NCBI GenBank assembly: GCA_021810725.1
Contig: JAJZIE010000016.1
Coordinates: 1-18,181 of the forward strand
Length of the DNA: 18,181 nucleotides
From: Bacillota bacterium
Lineage (GTDB): Bacteria > Bacillota > Sulfobacillia > JAJZYS01 > JAJYTV01
Reading direction: 5' to 3'
The translations under genes were made by a program, and so were the position numbers. How positions within the stretch are numbered: the stretch's first letter is position 1; each line of letters begins with the position of its first letter. The notes under the pieces are model-generated. The model was not told the origin of the DNA. It did no database searches and saw only the letters and a program-made list of their open reading frames with translations. Positions 1 to 7,889 of this stretch are shown in pieces.

Positions 1-106
1 CGAGACGGTCCGCCGCGATGATCTCGATGTCGCCGAGGTCGTGCGGCGGGCGGTAGCGGGCGAGCAGGGACGGGTAGACACCGATCCGCCTTGTTTGAGC
101 TTCCAC
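1..106 (-). CDS. Possible 5' fragment of a divergent minus-strand gene, unidentified
   Basis: On the minus strand an open frame runs from a GTG at 106 off the left edge, giving about 35 residues that include RIGVYPSLLARYRPPHD. Nearly every codon from about position 85 to the edge ends in G or C, as expected for coding sequence in this genome. The overlapping plus-strand frame, which is in frame with thiL, has weaker third-position bias. No clear Shine-Dalgarno precedes the GTG, so the true start is uncertain. I do not recognise the protein. The alternative is that the region is the tail of an upstream plus-strand gene or non-coding leader of thiL. Confidence 0.3.
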   Translation of the reverse strand, partial: MEAQTRRIGVYPSLLARYRPPHDLGDIEIIAADRL

Positions 107-157
107 GTGTACGAGAGTTGGCGGCCCTGGGCGGAAAACCTTTCAGGGGGGCACGGG

Positions 158-1108
158 ATGCGGCTGCGCGATGTGGGCGAATGGGGGCTGATCGAGCGTC
201 TGCGCGCGTTCGCGGGGTCTGGCGGACTGGACTTCACGGACGACTGCGCCTTCCTGCCGCCGATGGGACCCGGCATGCTGGTCAGCAGCGACGTCATGGT
301 GGCGGGCGTCCATTTCGACCCTTCCTTCATGGCGTGGCGCGACATCGGCTTTCGCGCCCTGGCCGGAGCCCTTTCCGATCTCGCCGCGAGCGGCGCGTCG
401 GATGCGGCGCGCTACACCGTCTCGATCGGCCTGCCCGAGGAGTTTGAGCTTGAGGACGCCCTCGAGATCTACGAGGGCATGCGCGCGGTGGGGAAGGCCT
501 GCGACGCGCAACTCGCCGGCGGCGACACGGTCGCGTCGCCGACGGTCTTCATCGCGGTGAGCGTCTTCGCCGCCACTCGCCGACCCTTGCTGAGGTCCAA
601 CGCGCAGCCCGGCGAGCGCCTCTACTGTTCGGGCACCCTGGGCGCCGCGGCCAGAGGCCTCGAACTCGCGCGCGTCGGCGGGCAGGGCCCCGCTCTCGAG
701 CGATTCCTGCGACCTCTGCCGCGCATGCGCCTCGGGCGGCTCCTTTCGGACCTCGGCGCCGGCGCCTGCGTCGACGTGTCGGACGGCCTTTTTCCCGAAC
801 TGAAGGCGATGGCCGACGCCTCGCGCGTCGGGATCGAGCTGGACGAGGACGCCCTGCCGCTTGTCGATGACATTCCCAGGAGCCTCGCGCTGAGATACGC
901 TTACGGTGGCGGCGAAGATTACGAGCTTGTGTTCAGCGGGCCCGACGACCTGCTGCAGCGGCTTCCCGGTCGGGACGCCGACCTGCCGCCGTGCACGGCC
1001 ATCGGCCGCATCCGCGAGCACGGAGCCGGACTCACGGTGCGGCGCGCGGGGGCTTTGGAGCCTATGGCGCCGGCCGGTTACAGCCATTTCAGCGGGGGCG
1101 GACAATGA
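158..1108 (+). CDS. thiL: Thiamine-monophosphate kinase ThiL
   Basis: ThiL phosphorylates thiamine monophosphate with ATP to give thiamine diphosphate, the active cofactor, in the cytoplasm. The 316-residue protein has the family landmarks in order: TDDCA (27-31) and SSD (43-45) at the N-terminal nucleotide/metal site, ALSDLAASGA (71-80), GGDT (121-124), DVSDGL (206-211) and GGGEDYEL (250-257). It ends near GYSHF, like E. coli ThiL's GYDHF. The length is normal for the family. The frame is open further upstream to the window edge, but the ATG at 158 follows a G-rich ribosome-binding stretch (AGGGGGG) and begins where the family begins. Its stop overlaps the tsaE start (ATGA), so it is translationally coupled to the t6A genes, the same order as in Bacillus subtilis. 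Confidence 0.95.
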   Translation: MRLRDVGEWGLIERLRAFAGSGGLDFTDDCAFLPPMGPGMLVSSDVMVAGVHFDPSFMAWRDIGFRALAGALSDLAASGASDAARYTVSIGLPEEFELEDALEIYEGMRAVGKACDAQLAGGDTVASPTVFIAVSVFAATRRPLLRSNAQPGERLYCSGTLGAAARGLELARVGGQGPALERFLRPLPRMRLGRLLSDLGAGACVDVSDGLFPELKAMADASRVGIELDEDALPLVDDIPRSLALRYAYGGGEDYELVFSGPDDLLQRLPGRDADLPPCTAIGRIREHGAGLTVRRAGALEPMAPAGYSHFSGGGQ

Positions 1109-1554
1109 GGCGGATCGAGCTCGACGGGCCAGAGGCGACGCGCGCGTTGGGACAGGCCCTGGCGCGGGCGGTCAAGGGCGGACTTTGCATCCTGCTCCGC
1201 GGCGAACTCGGAGCCGGCAAGACCACCCTCTGCCAGGGCTTCATCGAGGACCGCACCGGCATCGCCTACGCCCCCAGTCCTACCTTCACGCTTTTGCAGG
1301 CCTATCCCGGGGGGCTCTACCACTTGGATCTGTACCGCCTTGCGCAAGCCGATCTCAGGGAATTCGACATGGAGGAGATTTTCGCTCCGGACGCCCTGCT
1401 GCTTGTCGAGTGGCCCGAGCGCGCAGAAGGGGACTGGCCTCCGGACCGCTTGGAGATCCGCCTCGCGGGCGAGGGCGAACAGCGCGTCGCGGAACTCGCG
1501 GCCAAAGGGCCGGCGGCCGAAGAGGCGCTCGACCGCCTCGGGTGGCCGGCATGA
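1105..1554 (+). CDS. tsaE: tRNA t6A synthesis ATPase TsaE
   Basis: TsaE is the small ATPase that works with TsaB and TsaD to cycle the complex placing threonylcarbamoyl on A37 of ANN-decoding tRNAs. The 149-residue product carries a Walker A loop, GELGAGKTT (33-41), then SPTFTL with the YHLDLYRL segment, and LVEWPER, all hallmarks of the YjeE/YdiB family. The length is typical. The ATG at 1105 overlaps the thiL stop by four bases (ATGA), and the gene's own stop overlaps the tsaB start in the same way, so expression is probably coupled across the three genes. The alternative upstream frame is only a shadow of thiL. Confidence 0.95.
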   Translation: MRRIELDGPEATRALGQALARAVKGGLCILLRGELGAGKTTLCQGFIEDRTGIAYAPSPTFTLLQAYPGGLYHLDLYRLAQADLREFDMEEIFAPDALLLVEWPERAEGDWPPDRLEIRLAGEGEQRVAELAAKGPAAEEALDRLGWPA

Positions 1555-2237
1555 GCGGGGGCTGGCTCTGCATCGAGACGACCGGCGACGTGCTCGGGGT
1601 GGCAATCCTCGCCGCGGACGGCGGACTGCTCGCGGAGATCGGCCAGCAGGCGCCGCGGCTCCATTCCGCCCTGCTCGTCCCCGCCATCGCCGAAGCGCTG
1701 CGCCTGGCTGGGCTGTCGCAGGCCTCCATCGGCCAGATCGCGGTCAACCGCGGGCCCGGCTCCTACACGGGCATCCGCATCGGTCTTGCGGCCGCGGAGG
1801 CGATGGGCGAGGCGCTTGGCATCCCGGTGTACGGTGTGCCGGGTCTCTGGGCCAGCGCGGCCAGCCGCAGCCTCGAGGGACTCTACGCGCCGGCCCTCGA
1901 CGCCCGACGGGAAGACGCCTTCTGCGCCCTCTACGAGGTGCGCCGGGATGGACTGCCCGCGGAGCGGATCGGCCCGGGAATGCGCCCGCTCCGGGAATTC
2001 CTCGAGGCCTGCCGCCCGTTCGGACGGCCGGTCGAGGTGATGGGCGACGCCGCGGGGCGTCACGGCGAGATCGTGCGCGGATACCCCTTCGTGCGCATAG
2101 GACCCAGCCAGATGGGAGCCGCAAGGCTAGGACTCTTTGCGATACGTGCTCGGGAGGAGGCACTCGACGATGCGCTGTCCACCGCTGCGCTTTACCTTCG
2201 GCCGCCGGCCGCCGCAACCAGAAGAGCCGATGGATGA
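1551..2237 (+). CDS. tsaB: tRNA t6A synthesis protein TsaB
   Basis: TsaB is the non-catalytic ASKHA-fold partner (YeaZ/YdiC family) that dimerises with TsaD in the bacterial t6A complex. The 228-residue product has the N-terminal LCIETT segment (6-11) and the signature GPGSYTGIRIG (68-78), followed by GLYAPALDARREDAFCALYEV, typical of TsaB. The C-terminus ends in the usual LYLRPP segment. The start is the ATG inside an ATGA overlap with tsaE. The last eight bases overlap the start of rimI. Placement between tsaE and rimI-tsaD supports the assignment. Confidence 0.95.
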   Translation: MSGGWLCIETTGDVLGVAILAADGGLLAEIGQQAPRLHSALLVPAIAEALRLAGLSQASIGQIAVNRGPGSYTGIRIGLAAAEAMGEALGIPVYGVPGLWASAASRSLEGLYAPALDARREDAFCALYEVRRDGLPAERIGPGMRPLREFLEACRPFGRPVEVMGDAAGRHGEIVRGYPFVRIGPSQMGAARLGLFAIRAREEALDDALSTAALYLRPPAAATRRADG

Positions 2238-2700
2238 ACCGGTGCGCATCGAGGAGATGCAGCTCGGGGATATCGACCAGGTTCTGGTGATCGAGCGGCG
2301 CTCCTACCCGACCCCCTGGTCCAGGCGGGCCTTCGTCTCGGAACTGACCGAGAACGCCTACGCCCACTACCTCGTGGCCAGGATGGGGCAGCGCGTGGTG
2401 GGCTACATCGGCATGTGGTTCGTCATCGACGAGGGCCATATCACGAACGTCGCGGTGCATCCGGACGCGCGAGGCAAGGGCGTCGGCAGGCAGCTGATGC
2501 GGGCGGAGATGGATCTCGCCCGGATGCAGGGCGGCGTCCGCGTGACGCTCGAGGTGCGGGTCACGAACACGGTGGCCCAGCATCTCTACACCTCGCTCGG
2601 TTTTCAGAAAGTCGGGATCCGCCGCGGCTACTACACCGACAACGGCGAGGACGCCTACATCATGGTCTGGGGCGAGATGCCGGGGGAGGGCCGCCATTGA
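2230..2700 (+). CDS. rimI: Ribosomal protein S18 alanine N-acetyltransferase RimI
   Basis: RimI is a GNAT-family enzyme that acetylates the N-terminal alanine of ribosomal protein S18, and sometimes other proteins, using acetyl-CoA. The 156-residue product shows ITNVAVHP (71-78), the acetyl-CoA pyrophosphate-binding loop RGKGVGRQLM (81-90), a glutamate at 108 in LEVRVTN, and tyrosine 120 in LYTSLGF. Glutamate 108 and tyrosine 120 match the catalytic Glu/Tyr pair of E. coli RimI. The YYTDNGEDAYIM tail is typical. The ATG at 2230 overlaps the end of tsaB by 8 bases. A longer frame upstream is a shadow of tsaB. The rimI-tsaD linkage is common in Firmicutes. Confidence 0.95.
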   Translation: MDEPVRIEEMQLGDIDQVLVIERRSYPTPWSRRAFVSELTENAYAHYLVARMGQRVVGYIGMWFVIDEGHITNVAVHPDARGKGVGRQLMRAEMDLARMQGGVRVTLEVRVTNTVAQHLYTSLGFQKVGIRRGYYTDNGEDAYIMVWGEMPGEGRH

Positions 2701-3695
2701 ACGACCTGCTCTGCCTCGGCATCGAGACGAGCTGCGACGAGACGGCCGCCGCGGTGCTCGGGCGGGACGGACGGCTTCTGGGTTCCGTGGTGGCGAGCCA
2801 GATCGACCTGCACGAGGCCTTCGGCGGGGTGGTGCCGGAGGTGGCGGCGAGGCGCCACCTCGAGCGCATCGGTCCCGTGGTGCGCGAGGCCCTGGCGCAG
2901 GGCGGCGTCCGCAGCGAGGATATCGGTCTCATCGCGGTGACGCGCGGCCCGGGACTCGCCGGCGCCCTGATGGTGGGCCTCTCGTGGGCGAAGGCGTTCG
3001 CCTTCGCACGGGGGCTGCCGATCGTCGGGGTGAACCATGTCGTGGCGCACGCCCACGCCGCCTACCTCGACACGGCGCCGAGCTACCCGGATCTCGCCCT
3101 GGTCGCGTCGGGCGGCCACACGGACCTCTTTTTGCTGGAGGGACCGACAAAGGTCCGGGTGCTGGGCCGGTCGAGGGACGACGCGGCGGGAGAGGCCTTC
3201 GACAAGGTCGCGAGAAGCCTCGGGCTCGGCTATCCGGGCGGCCCCGCGATCGAGAGCCTCGCGCGGGACGGAGACGCGGGGCGGGCTGTGCTGCCGCGCG
3301 TCGGCCTCTTCCGCGACAGCCTCGATTTCAGCTTTTCCGGCCTCAAGACGGCGGCCCAGGGCCTGCGCCGGCAGGGCCTGGCGCCACGGGACATCGCGGC
3401 CGCCTTCCAGGCGGCCGTGTTCGATCAGCTCTGGGAGCGGGCGTCGCTTGCCTTGCGTCAGACGGGATGCCGCCGTCTCATTTTCGCCGGGGGTGTCTCG
3501 GCGAACGGCTATCTCCGCGAGCGCCTGGGCGAAGCCCTGCGGCGCCAGGGGCTCGCGCTGCTCGTGCCGCCGATCGGCCACAGCACGGACAACGCCGCCA
3601 TGATCGCGCGTCTCGGCCTGACCATGTACGAGGCGGGAGAGCGTTCGCCGTGGGACATGGGCGCGGAGCCGGTGATCCACCCGTTCAAGCCGTAA
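2697..3695 (+). CDS. tsaD: tRNA t6A threonylcarbamoyltransferase TsaD
   Basis: TsaD transfers the threonylcarbamoyl group from threonylcarbamoyl-AMP to A37 of tRNA, working with TsaB and TsaE. The 332-residue protein begins with the family N-terminus LGIETSCDETAAAV. It has RGPGLAGAL (83-91), metal-binding histidines 114 and 118 in NHVVAHAHA, SGGHTDL, FSFSGLKTA, GGVSANGYLR and the late STDNAAM aspartate motif. I chose the TTG at 2697 because it gives the canonical N-terminus and follows a GGGGGAGGG ribosome-binding site. It overlaps the rimI stop by four bases (TTGA). The length is close to the usual 335-340 residues. Confidence 0.96.
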   Translation: MNDLLCLGIETSCDETAAAVLGRDGRLLGSVVASQIDLHEAFGGVVPEVAARRHLERIGPVVREALAQGGVRSEDIGLIAVTRGPGLAGALMVGLSWAKAFAFARGLPIVGVNHVVAHAHAAYLDTAPSYPDLALVASGGHTDLFLLEGPTKVRVLGRSRDDAAGEAFDKVARSLGLGYPGGPAIESLARDGDAGRAVLPRVGLFRDSLDFSFSGLKTAAQGLRRQGLAPRDIAAAFQAAVFDQLWERASLALRQTGCRRLIFAGGVSANGYLRERLGEALRRQGLALLVPPIGHSTDNAAMIARLGLTMYEAGERSPWDMGAEPVIHPFKP

Positions 3696-3708
3696 AGGAG
3701 GGCCTCGC

Positions 3709-4248
3709 GTGCTGTACAAAAGTCCCACCGGCGAGCCGAAGCTCGCGGCGGATGTCTTCATCGCGCCTTCTGCGGACGTGATCGGCGACGTCACGATCGG
3801 CAAGGGGGCGTCGGTCTGGTATGGCGCCGTGCTGCGCGGCGACGCGGAGCGGATCGAGATCGGAGCGGGCACGAACCTCCAGGACGGAGCGGTGGCGCAC
3901 GCCGATCCCGGCTTCCCCCTGAAGGTGGGGCGCGACGTGACCGTCGGCCATCGCGCCATCGTGCACGGCGCGACGATCGCGGACGGAGCCCTGATCGGCA
4001 TGGCGGCCGTCGTGCTGAACGGCGCGAGGGTGGGGGAAGGTGCCTTGCTCGGCGCGGGCGCCCTTCTGCCCGAAGGCAAGGAGGTGCCCGCGGGCATGCT
4101 GGCCGCAGGCGTCCCCGCACGGGTCATTCGGGCCCTGCGACCCGACGAGGTGGCGGGTCTCAGGCGGTCGGCCGAGCATTATCGGGAGCTCGCCGCCGCT
4201 TATCGACGTCTGAACCAGGACAGTCCCGGCGATCATAGTCCGAGCTAG
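3709..4248 (+). CDS. Gamma-class carbonic anhydrase family protein (left-handed beta-helix)
   Basis: The 179-residue product is a hexapeptide-repeat protein of the gamma-carbonic anhydrase / YrdA / PaaY group. Three histidines fit the trimer zinc site: H64 (AVAHAD), H81 (VGHR) and H86 (VHGATI). The RGD at 43-45 and the Q58-D59 pair are also typical of active gamma-class enzymes. Imperfect hexapeptide repeats span about residues 15-140, followed by a C-terminal helix. The GTG at 3709 follows an AGGAGG site (3697-3702) and lies 13 bases after tsaD, so it probably shares the operon. Whether it hydrates CO2 or acts on another substrate cannot be told from sequence, because many family members have little anhydrase activity. 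Confidence 0.88.
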   Translation: MLYKSPTGEPKLAADVFIAPSADVIGDVTIGKGASVWYGAVLRGDAERIEIGAGTNLQDGAVAHADPGFPLKVGRDVTVGHRAIVHGATIADGALIGMAAVVLNGARVGEGALLGAGALLPEGKEVPAGMLAAGVPARVIRALRPDEVAGLRRSAEHYRELAAAYRRLNQDSPGDHSPS

Positions 4249-4296
4249 GAACTCTTTTAAGAGCAGCGAAAGGCTACAACCGGGGGGATTGGAAAG

Positions 4297-5685
4297 GTGC
4301 ACGCGCATTTCGTCGGGATCGGCGGCTACGGCATGAGTGCGATCGCGTATGTACTCAAGGGCCAAGGCAGCGTGGTGACCGGATCCGACGTCCAGCCGTC
4401 CTCCCGCACCGAACGCCTTGAACGCATCGGCGTGCCGATCGCCTACGGACACAGCGAGGAAAACCAGGAGGGTGCGGACGTCGTCGTCTACTCGACCGAT
4501 GTGCCGGCGGACAACGTGGAGCTCCAGGCGGCGCGCCGGCGCGGCGCGGAAGTGGTGCACCGGTCCGAGATGCTGGCGCGCATCCTCGAGCACGGACGGG
4601 GCATCTGCGTCACGGGCACGCACGGCAAGACCACCACGACGTCGATGATCTCCGCCATCCTGATCGAGGCGGGTCTCGACCCGAGCGTCGTGGTCGGCGG
4701 CGAGCTCGAGTGGCTCGGCGGCAACGCCCGCATCGGCCACGGGTCGATCGTCGTCGCGGAGGCGGACGAGAGCGACGGCTCTTTTCTCAGGTACCGCCCC
4801 GAGATGGCGGTGCTCACGAACGCGGAGCCGGAGCACCTCGACCACTACCACGGAGATTTTGCGAACGTCATCGCCGCGTACCGCACGTTTCTCGCCGGCA
4901 TCACCGGAAAGGCCTTCATCTGCCACGACAGCCCGCTGGTGCGGGAGATCGCGCTCTCGAGCGGCCATGCCTTCGTCTCCTACGGCATCGATCGCGGCGC
5001 CGACTACCGGGCCATGCGGGTGCTGTCCCTCGCGGGTGGCGGCCACCGCTTCACCGCTGTCGGGCCGAATGGGACGATCGGACGGTTCGAGCTGCACATT
5101 CCAGGGCTGCACAACGTGCGCAACGCCCTGGCGGCGATCGCCGTCGCGGACAGCCTCGACGTCGGCCCGCAGGTGATGATCGACGCCTTGCGCCATTTCC
5201 GCAACGCGGCCCGTCGCTTCGAGGTTGTCGGCAGGGGTAAGGGTATCACCGTCGTTTCGGACTACGCCCACCATCCGACGGAGATCGCGGCCGTCCTCGA
5301 GGCCGCGCGGGAGCTGAAGCCCCTGCGCGTGCTGGCGGTCTTTCAGCCGCAGCGCTACGCAAGGACGAAGCTGCTCTTCGCGGAGTTCGCGCAGGCGTTC
5401 GCGCAGGCCAACGAAGTCTGGCTGCTCGACATCTACTCGCCGCCTGGCGAGGCACCGATCCCGGGCATCTCTTCGCAGCGCCTCGCCGAGAGCATGGCTG
5501 CGCACGGTACGGAGGTGCACCACGTGCACGGCGCCCAGGATGCCGAGAGCTACCTGCAGGATGTCCTGCGGCCGGGGGACGTCCTGCTGGTGATGGGCGC
5601 GGGCGACGTGTACCGCCTGGCGCAGCGCCTCGGCCAGGCGGTAGAGCAGGCGGAACCTGGCAGGAGTGGGGCGACTGGGGGCTGA
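4297..5685 (+). CDS. murC: UDP-N-acetylmuramate--L-alanine ligase MurC
   Basis: MurC adds L-alanine to UDP-N-acetylmuramate with ATP, the first amino acid of the peptidoglycan stem, in the cytoplasm. The 462-residue protein has the Rossmann-type HFVGIGGYGMS (4-14), the ATP loop GTHGKTTTT (107-115), EADESDGSF (155-163), NAEPEHLDHY, the central NVRNALAAIA segment, and C-terminal SDYAHHPTEI and FQPQRYARTK motifs. The YAHHPTE motif separates MurC from MurD, MurE and MurF. The start is a GTG at 4297 with a G-rich ribosome-binding stretch just upstream (about 4282-4288). It sits 48 bases after the carbonic anhydrase gene and away from the usual mur cluster, and is followed by a strong hairpin. Confidence 0.96.
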   Translation: MHAHFVGIGGYGMSAIAYVLKGQGSVVTGSDVQPSSRTERLERIGVPIAYGHSEENQEGADVVVYSTDVPADNVELQAARRRGAEVVHRSEMLARILEHGRGICVTGTHGKTTTTSMISAILIEAGLDPSVVVGGELEWLGGNARIGHGSIVVAEADESDGSFLRYRPEMAVLTNAEPEHLDHYHGDFANVIAAYRTFLAGITGKAFICHDSPLVREIALSSGHAFVSYGIDRGADYRAMRVLSLAGGGHRFTAVGPNGTIGRFELHIPGLHNVRNALAAIAVADSLDVGPQVMIDALRHFRNAARRFEVVGRGKGITVVSDYAHHPTEIAAVLEAARELKPLRVLAVFQPQRYARTKLLFAEFAQAFAQANEVWLLDIYSPPGEAPIPGISSQRLAESMAAHGTEVHHVHGAQDAESYLQDVLRPGDVLLVMGAGDVYRLAQRLGQAVEQAEPGRSGATGG

Positions 5686-5730
5686 CGGCGTACCCTGTCC
5701 CTGCGACGAGAGCAAATGTGCCCGGTAGAA

Positions 5731-5771
5731 CAGGGCGGGAGCGGCGGCGCTCCCGCCCTGACTGTTCCCTT
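5731..5771 (+). terminator. GC-rich hairpin after murC, probable terminator
   Basis: Positions 5731-5742 and 5749-5760 form a perfect 12-bp stem (CAGGGCGGGAGC) with a 6-base GGCGGC loop. The tail ACTGTTCCCTT is only moderately T-rich, so termination may be incomplete or factor-assisted. It lies 45 bases past the murC stop and just before the next gene's probable promoter. Confidence 0.6.
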
Positions 5772-5798
5772 CGCCGCACATGGCCCGTGCGTTACACT
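5770..5798 (+). promoter_or_regulatory. Candidate sigma-A promoter for the Asp-box lipoprotein gene
   Basis: A TACACT -10 hexamer (5793-5798, five of six matches to TATAAT by position class of the consensus core T-A---T with one further A) lies 17 bases after a weak -35 TTCGCC (5770-5775). It falls between the murC hairpin and the gene start, so a short 5' leader is predicted. The -35 match is poor, so this is tentative. Confidence 0.3.
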
Positions 5799-5815
5799 GC
5801 AAACGGGTGATGGGG

Positions 5816-7807
5816 ATGCGCAGAGCGCTGGGTGCCGCGTTGCTCGGACTCCTGCTGGCGGGGTGCTCGGCGACCCAGCCGCAGCCCCGCGAGACGTTCT
5901 CTGTGCGGCGGGCGCGACCCGTCGTCGTCCACAACATCCCGCCGCAGACGGAACTGCAGGCCATGCAGTTCCTCACGGACAAGGTCGGGTTCATGGCGAC
6001 AGCGGAGCTGCCGTGGAGCACGCCTTTGGGCAACCATGACACGGGGCCCGTGTTCCTGCTTGCCACCAGAGACGGCGGCCGCAGCTGGTCAAGGCACGCG
6101 CTGCCCGAGGGCCTGCGCGTCACGGGGCTCGACTTCACGAGCGCCGAGACCGGCTTCCTGGTCGGCATGACGAAGAGCAGCGCAGAGCTTTGGGCAACCG
6201 TCGACGGCGGCGCCACCTGGAAGATGCGGGTCGGGCTGCCCTTGACCACCAAGCCCTACCGGGAAACGTTGGACAAGGTCCACGTTGGGCAGAGCGGACA
6301 GGGCTACGCGCTCCTCGACGGCAGCCTCTACCGTACGGCTGACGGCGGCGCGGCGTGGCAATCTGCGAGGCTACCGCCGCGGACGAACGATGCCTTGTTC
6401 CTATCGCCGACCACGGGAATCGCCATCTCGTACCGCACCATCTGGCGCACGACGGACGCCGGTCGGAACTGGCAACCGGTCTGGCAACTGCCCGCTTCCC
6501 TCTACGTACCGGACAGCGCCTATCTCGGCAGCGAGTCGATCGATGTGCCGTTCGCGGGGTTGAACGGCGGGCCGAGCGGCATCAACCTTCTGGCCGCGTC
6601 GGGCTCGACCGCGTGGGCGGTCTTCAACGAGGGCTCCGCCTGCGCCATGCCGCACTGCCAGAGCGACGTCGCGATCAGTGGGGATGGCGGCGAACACTGG
6701 AAGCTGCAGGCGCAGCCCCCAAGCCTCCCTGGGCAGGCGCAGGGGCCGAGCGCTGTCGTATCGCAGATCTCAGCCTCGGCCCAGGGTCTCTTCGCGGCGG
6801 CTCAGTCCGGGGAGGAACTCACGTTCACGACGCCTACGGGCGTCACGCACGATTTGTTGCCGCAGGCGCCGGGAGTAGGGGTTGCGGCCTTTTCGCGCGA
6901 CGGCCAGGGCGGGCTCTGGGTCGGCGACCCAGGCGCCCACCTCTTCTACGAAGCGGCAGGCGCCCGGTCCTTCCATCCCGTCTGGCCTCCACTCGCCCCG
7001 ACCGGCGGCATCGCGTTCGTGACGCGACTCAAAGGTTACGGTCATGCGCTCGTGGCCGGACGCTACGCTGTTCTCTCGACGCGCGACGGTGGGCGGACCT
7101 GGCGGATGGTCCACAGCTTCGCTCCCGGGGTGACGCCGACGGGGTTCGCGTTCACCCGGACGGGCGATGGGTACGTCTTCGCCACCCTGCCATCGGTCGG
7201 GCCGAAGATCCCGGGCCAGATCCTGCGCACCGAGAACGGCGGCGGAACCTGGCGGGTCGTCCGGACGATCGGCGACGCGTCCGGCTGGATCGGGCGGGTG
7301 AACCTCCAGGCGTTCACCGGCCAACAGGTGTTGCAGGGACTGCCGCGGGTGCGGCTCAGCCGCGATGGCGGCAGGACGTGGCGCACGAGCGGCCAGGTGC
7401 CGTTCACCGGGGCCCAGGACATGCTGGCGACATGGTTCCTCTCGCCAAGCGACGGGTGGGCTCTCGATGCCCCGACCGGGAACCTCTACCGCACCGCGAG
7501 TGGCGGTGCGCGCTGGCGCAAGGTCGGGCGGCTCAGAGCCTCGAGTTTCGCCTCGATCGACTTCGCGAATGCCCGGGACGGCTGGGTTTTGGCGCCCGGT
7601 CCTCTGAGCAGCGCGACGCTCCTGCGCACGACGGACGGGGGCGTGACGTGGCAGGCGGCGGCCATGCCGCAAACCGCGGGCCTCGCGACGTACGGCTCAC
7701 CCGCCGAGACGCTCAGCTTTGTCAGCGGCGAGGTAGGCTACCTCGAGACCGTCTCGGGCCTGTACCGCACCTCGGACGGCGGCCTGACGTGGTCGCCCGT
7801 GCCTTGA
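5816..7807 (+). CDS. Lipoprotein with eleven Asp-box (BNR/Ycf48-like) repeats
   Basis: The 663-residue product starts with a short signal sequence ending in a lipobox (LLAG before Cys17), so it should be a membrane-anchored extracytoplasmic lipoprotein. It then carries eleven Asp-box motifs of the S/T-x-D-x-G-x-x-W type: TRDGGRSW (about 84), TVDGGATW (128), TADGGAAW (175), TTDAGRNW (213), SGDGGEHW (288), TRDGGRTW (422), TENGGGTW (472), SRDGGRTW (515), TASGGARW (560), TTDGGVTW (606) and TSDGGLTW (653). These mark successive beta-propeller blades, as in Ycf48/photosystem II assembly-like and sialidase-like proteins. There are no other photosynthesis genes here, so a photosystem role is unlikely and the true role is unknown. 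In-frame ATGs at 5780 and 5810 are alternatives; 5816 gives the cleanest signal peptide. Confidence 0.82.
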   Translation: MRRALGAALLGLLLAGCSATQPQPRETFSVRRARPVVVHNIPPQTELQAMQFLTDKVGFMATAELPWSTPLGNHDTGPVFLLATRDGGRSWSRHALPEGLRVTGLDFTSAETGFLVGMTKSSAELWATVDGGATWKMRVGLPLTTKPYRETLDKVHVGQSGQGYALLDGSLYRTADGGAAWQSARLPPRTNDALFLSPTTGIAISYRTIWRTTDAGRNWQPVWQLPASLYVPDSAYLGSESIDVPFAGLNGGPSGINLLAASGSTAWAVFNEGSACAMPHCQSDVAISGDGGEHWKLQAQPPSLPGQAQGPSAVVSQISASAQGLFAAAQSGEELTFTTPTGVTHDLLPQAPGVGVAAFSRDGQGGLWVGDPGAHLFYEAAGARSFHPVWPPLAPTGGIAFVTRLKGYGHALVAGRYAVLSTRDGGRTWRMVHSFAPGVTPTGFAFTRTGDGYVFATLPSVGPKIPGQILRTENGGGTWRVVRTIGDASGWIGRVNLQAFTGQQVLQGLPRVRLSRDGGRTWRTSGQVPFTGAQDMLATWFLSPSDGWALDAPTGNLYRTASGGARWRKVGRLRASSFASIDFANARDGWVLAPGPLSSATLLRTTDGGVTWQAAAMPQTAGLATYGSPAETLSFVSGEVGYLETVSGLYRTSDGGLTWSPVP

Positions 7808-7825
7808 CACCTCGCCATCGGCACG

Positions 7826-7855
7826 CTGGAAGCATGGGACAAGCGGTGGTATGCT
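7826..7855 (+). promoter_or_regulatory. Candidate extended -10 promoter for guaB
   Basis: The sequence TGGTATGCT (7847-7855) has the extended -10 TG dinucleotide plus a TATGCT hexamer. A weak -35, CTGGAA (7826-7831), lies 18 bases upstream. Transcription would start near 7862, leaving a leader of about 28 bases before the guaB GTG. Confidence 0.4.
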
Positions 7856-7873
7856 GCTTTAAATACACGGATT

Positions 7874-7880
7874 GGGGAGG
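7874..7880 (+). promoter_or_regulatory. guaB ribosome-binding site
   Basis: GGGGAGG lies nine bases before the GTG at 7890. It decides this start over the in-frame TTG at 7872, which overlaps the site itself and would lack one. Confidence 0.7.
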
Positions 7881-7889
7881 CTTCGCTCA

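Noticed and set aside
4252..4276. Small inverted repeat CTCTTTTAAGAG before murC as a terminator
   Set aside because: The stem is only four to five bases with a tight loop and no following T-run.
3685..6252. 855-codon open frame on the minus strand
   Set aside because: It lies antisense to tsaD end, the carbonic anhydrase-like gene, murC and the lipoprotein start, all of which have family motifs. Its composition is the arginine/alanine-rich type expected of a GC-rich shadow frame.
7804..7809. Perfect TTGACA at the end of the lipoprotein gene as a -35 for guaB
   Set aside because: No -10 hexamer lies 16-18 bases downstream; the nearest good -10 (7850) is 40 bases away.
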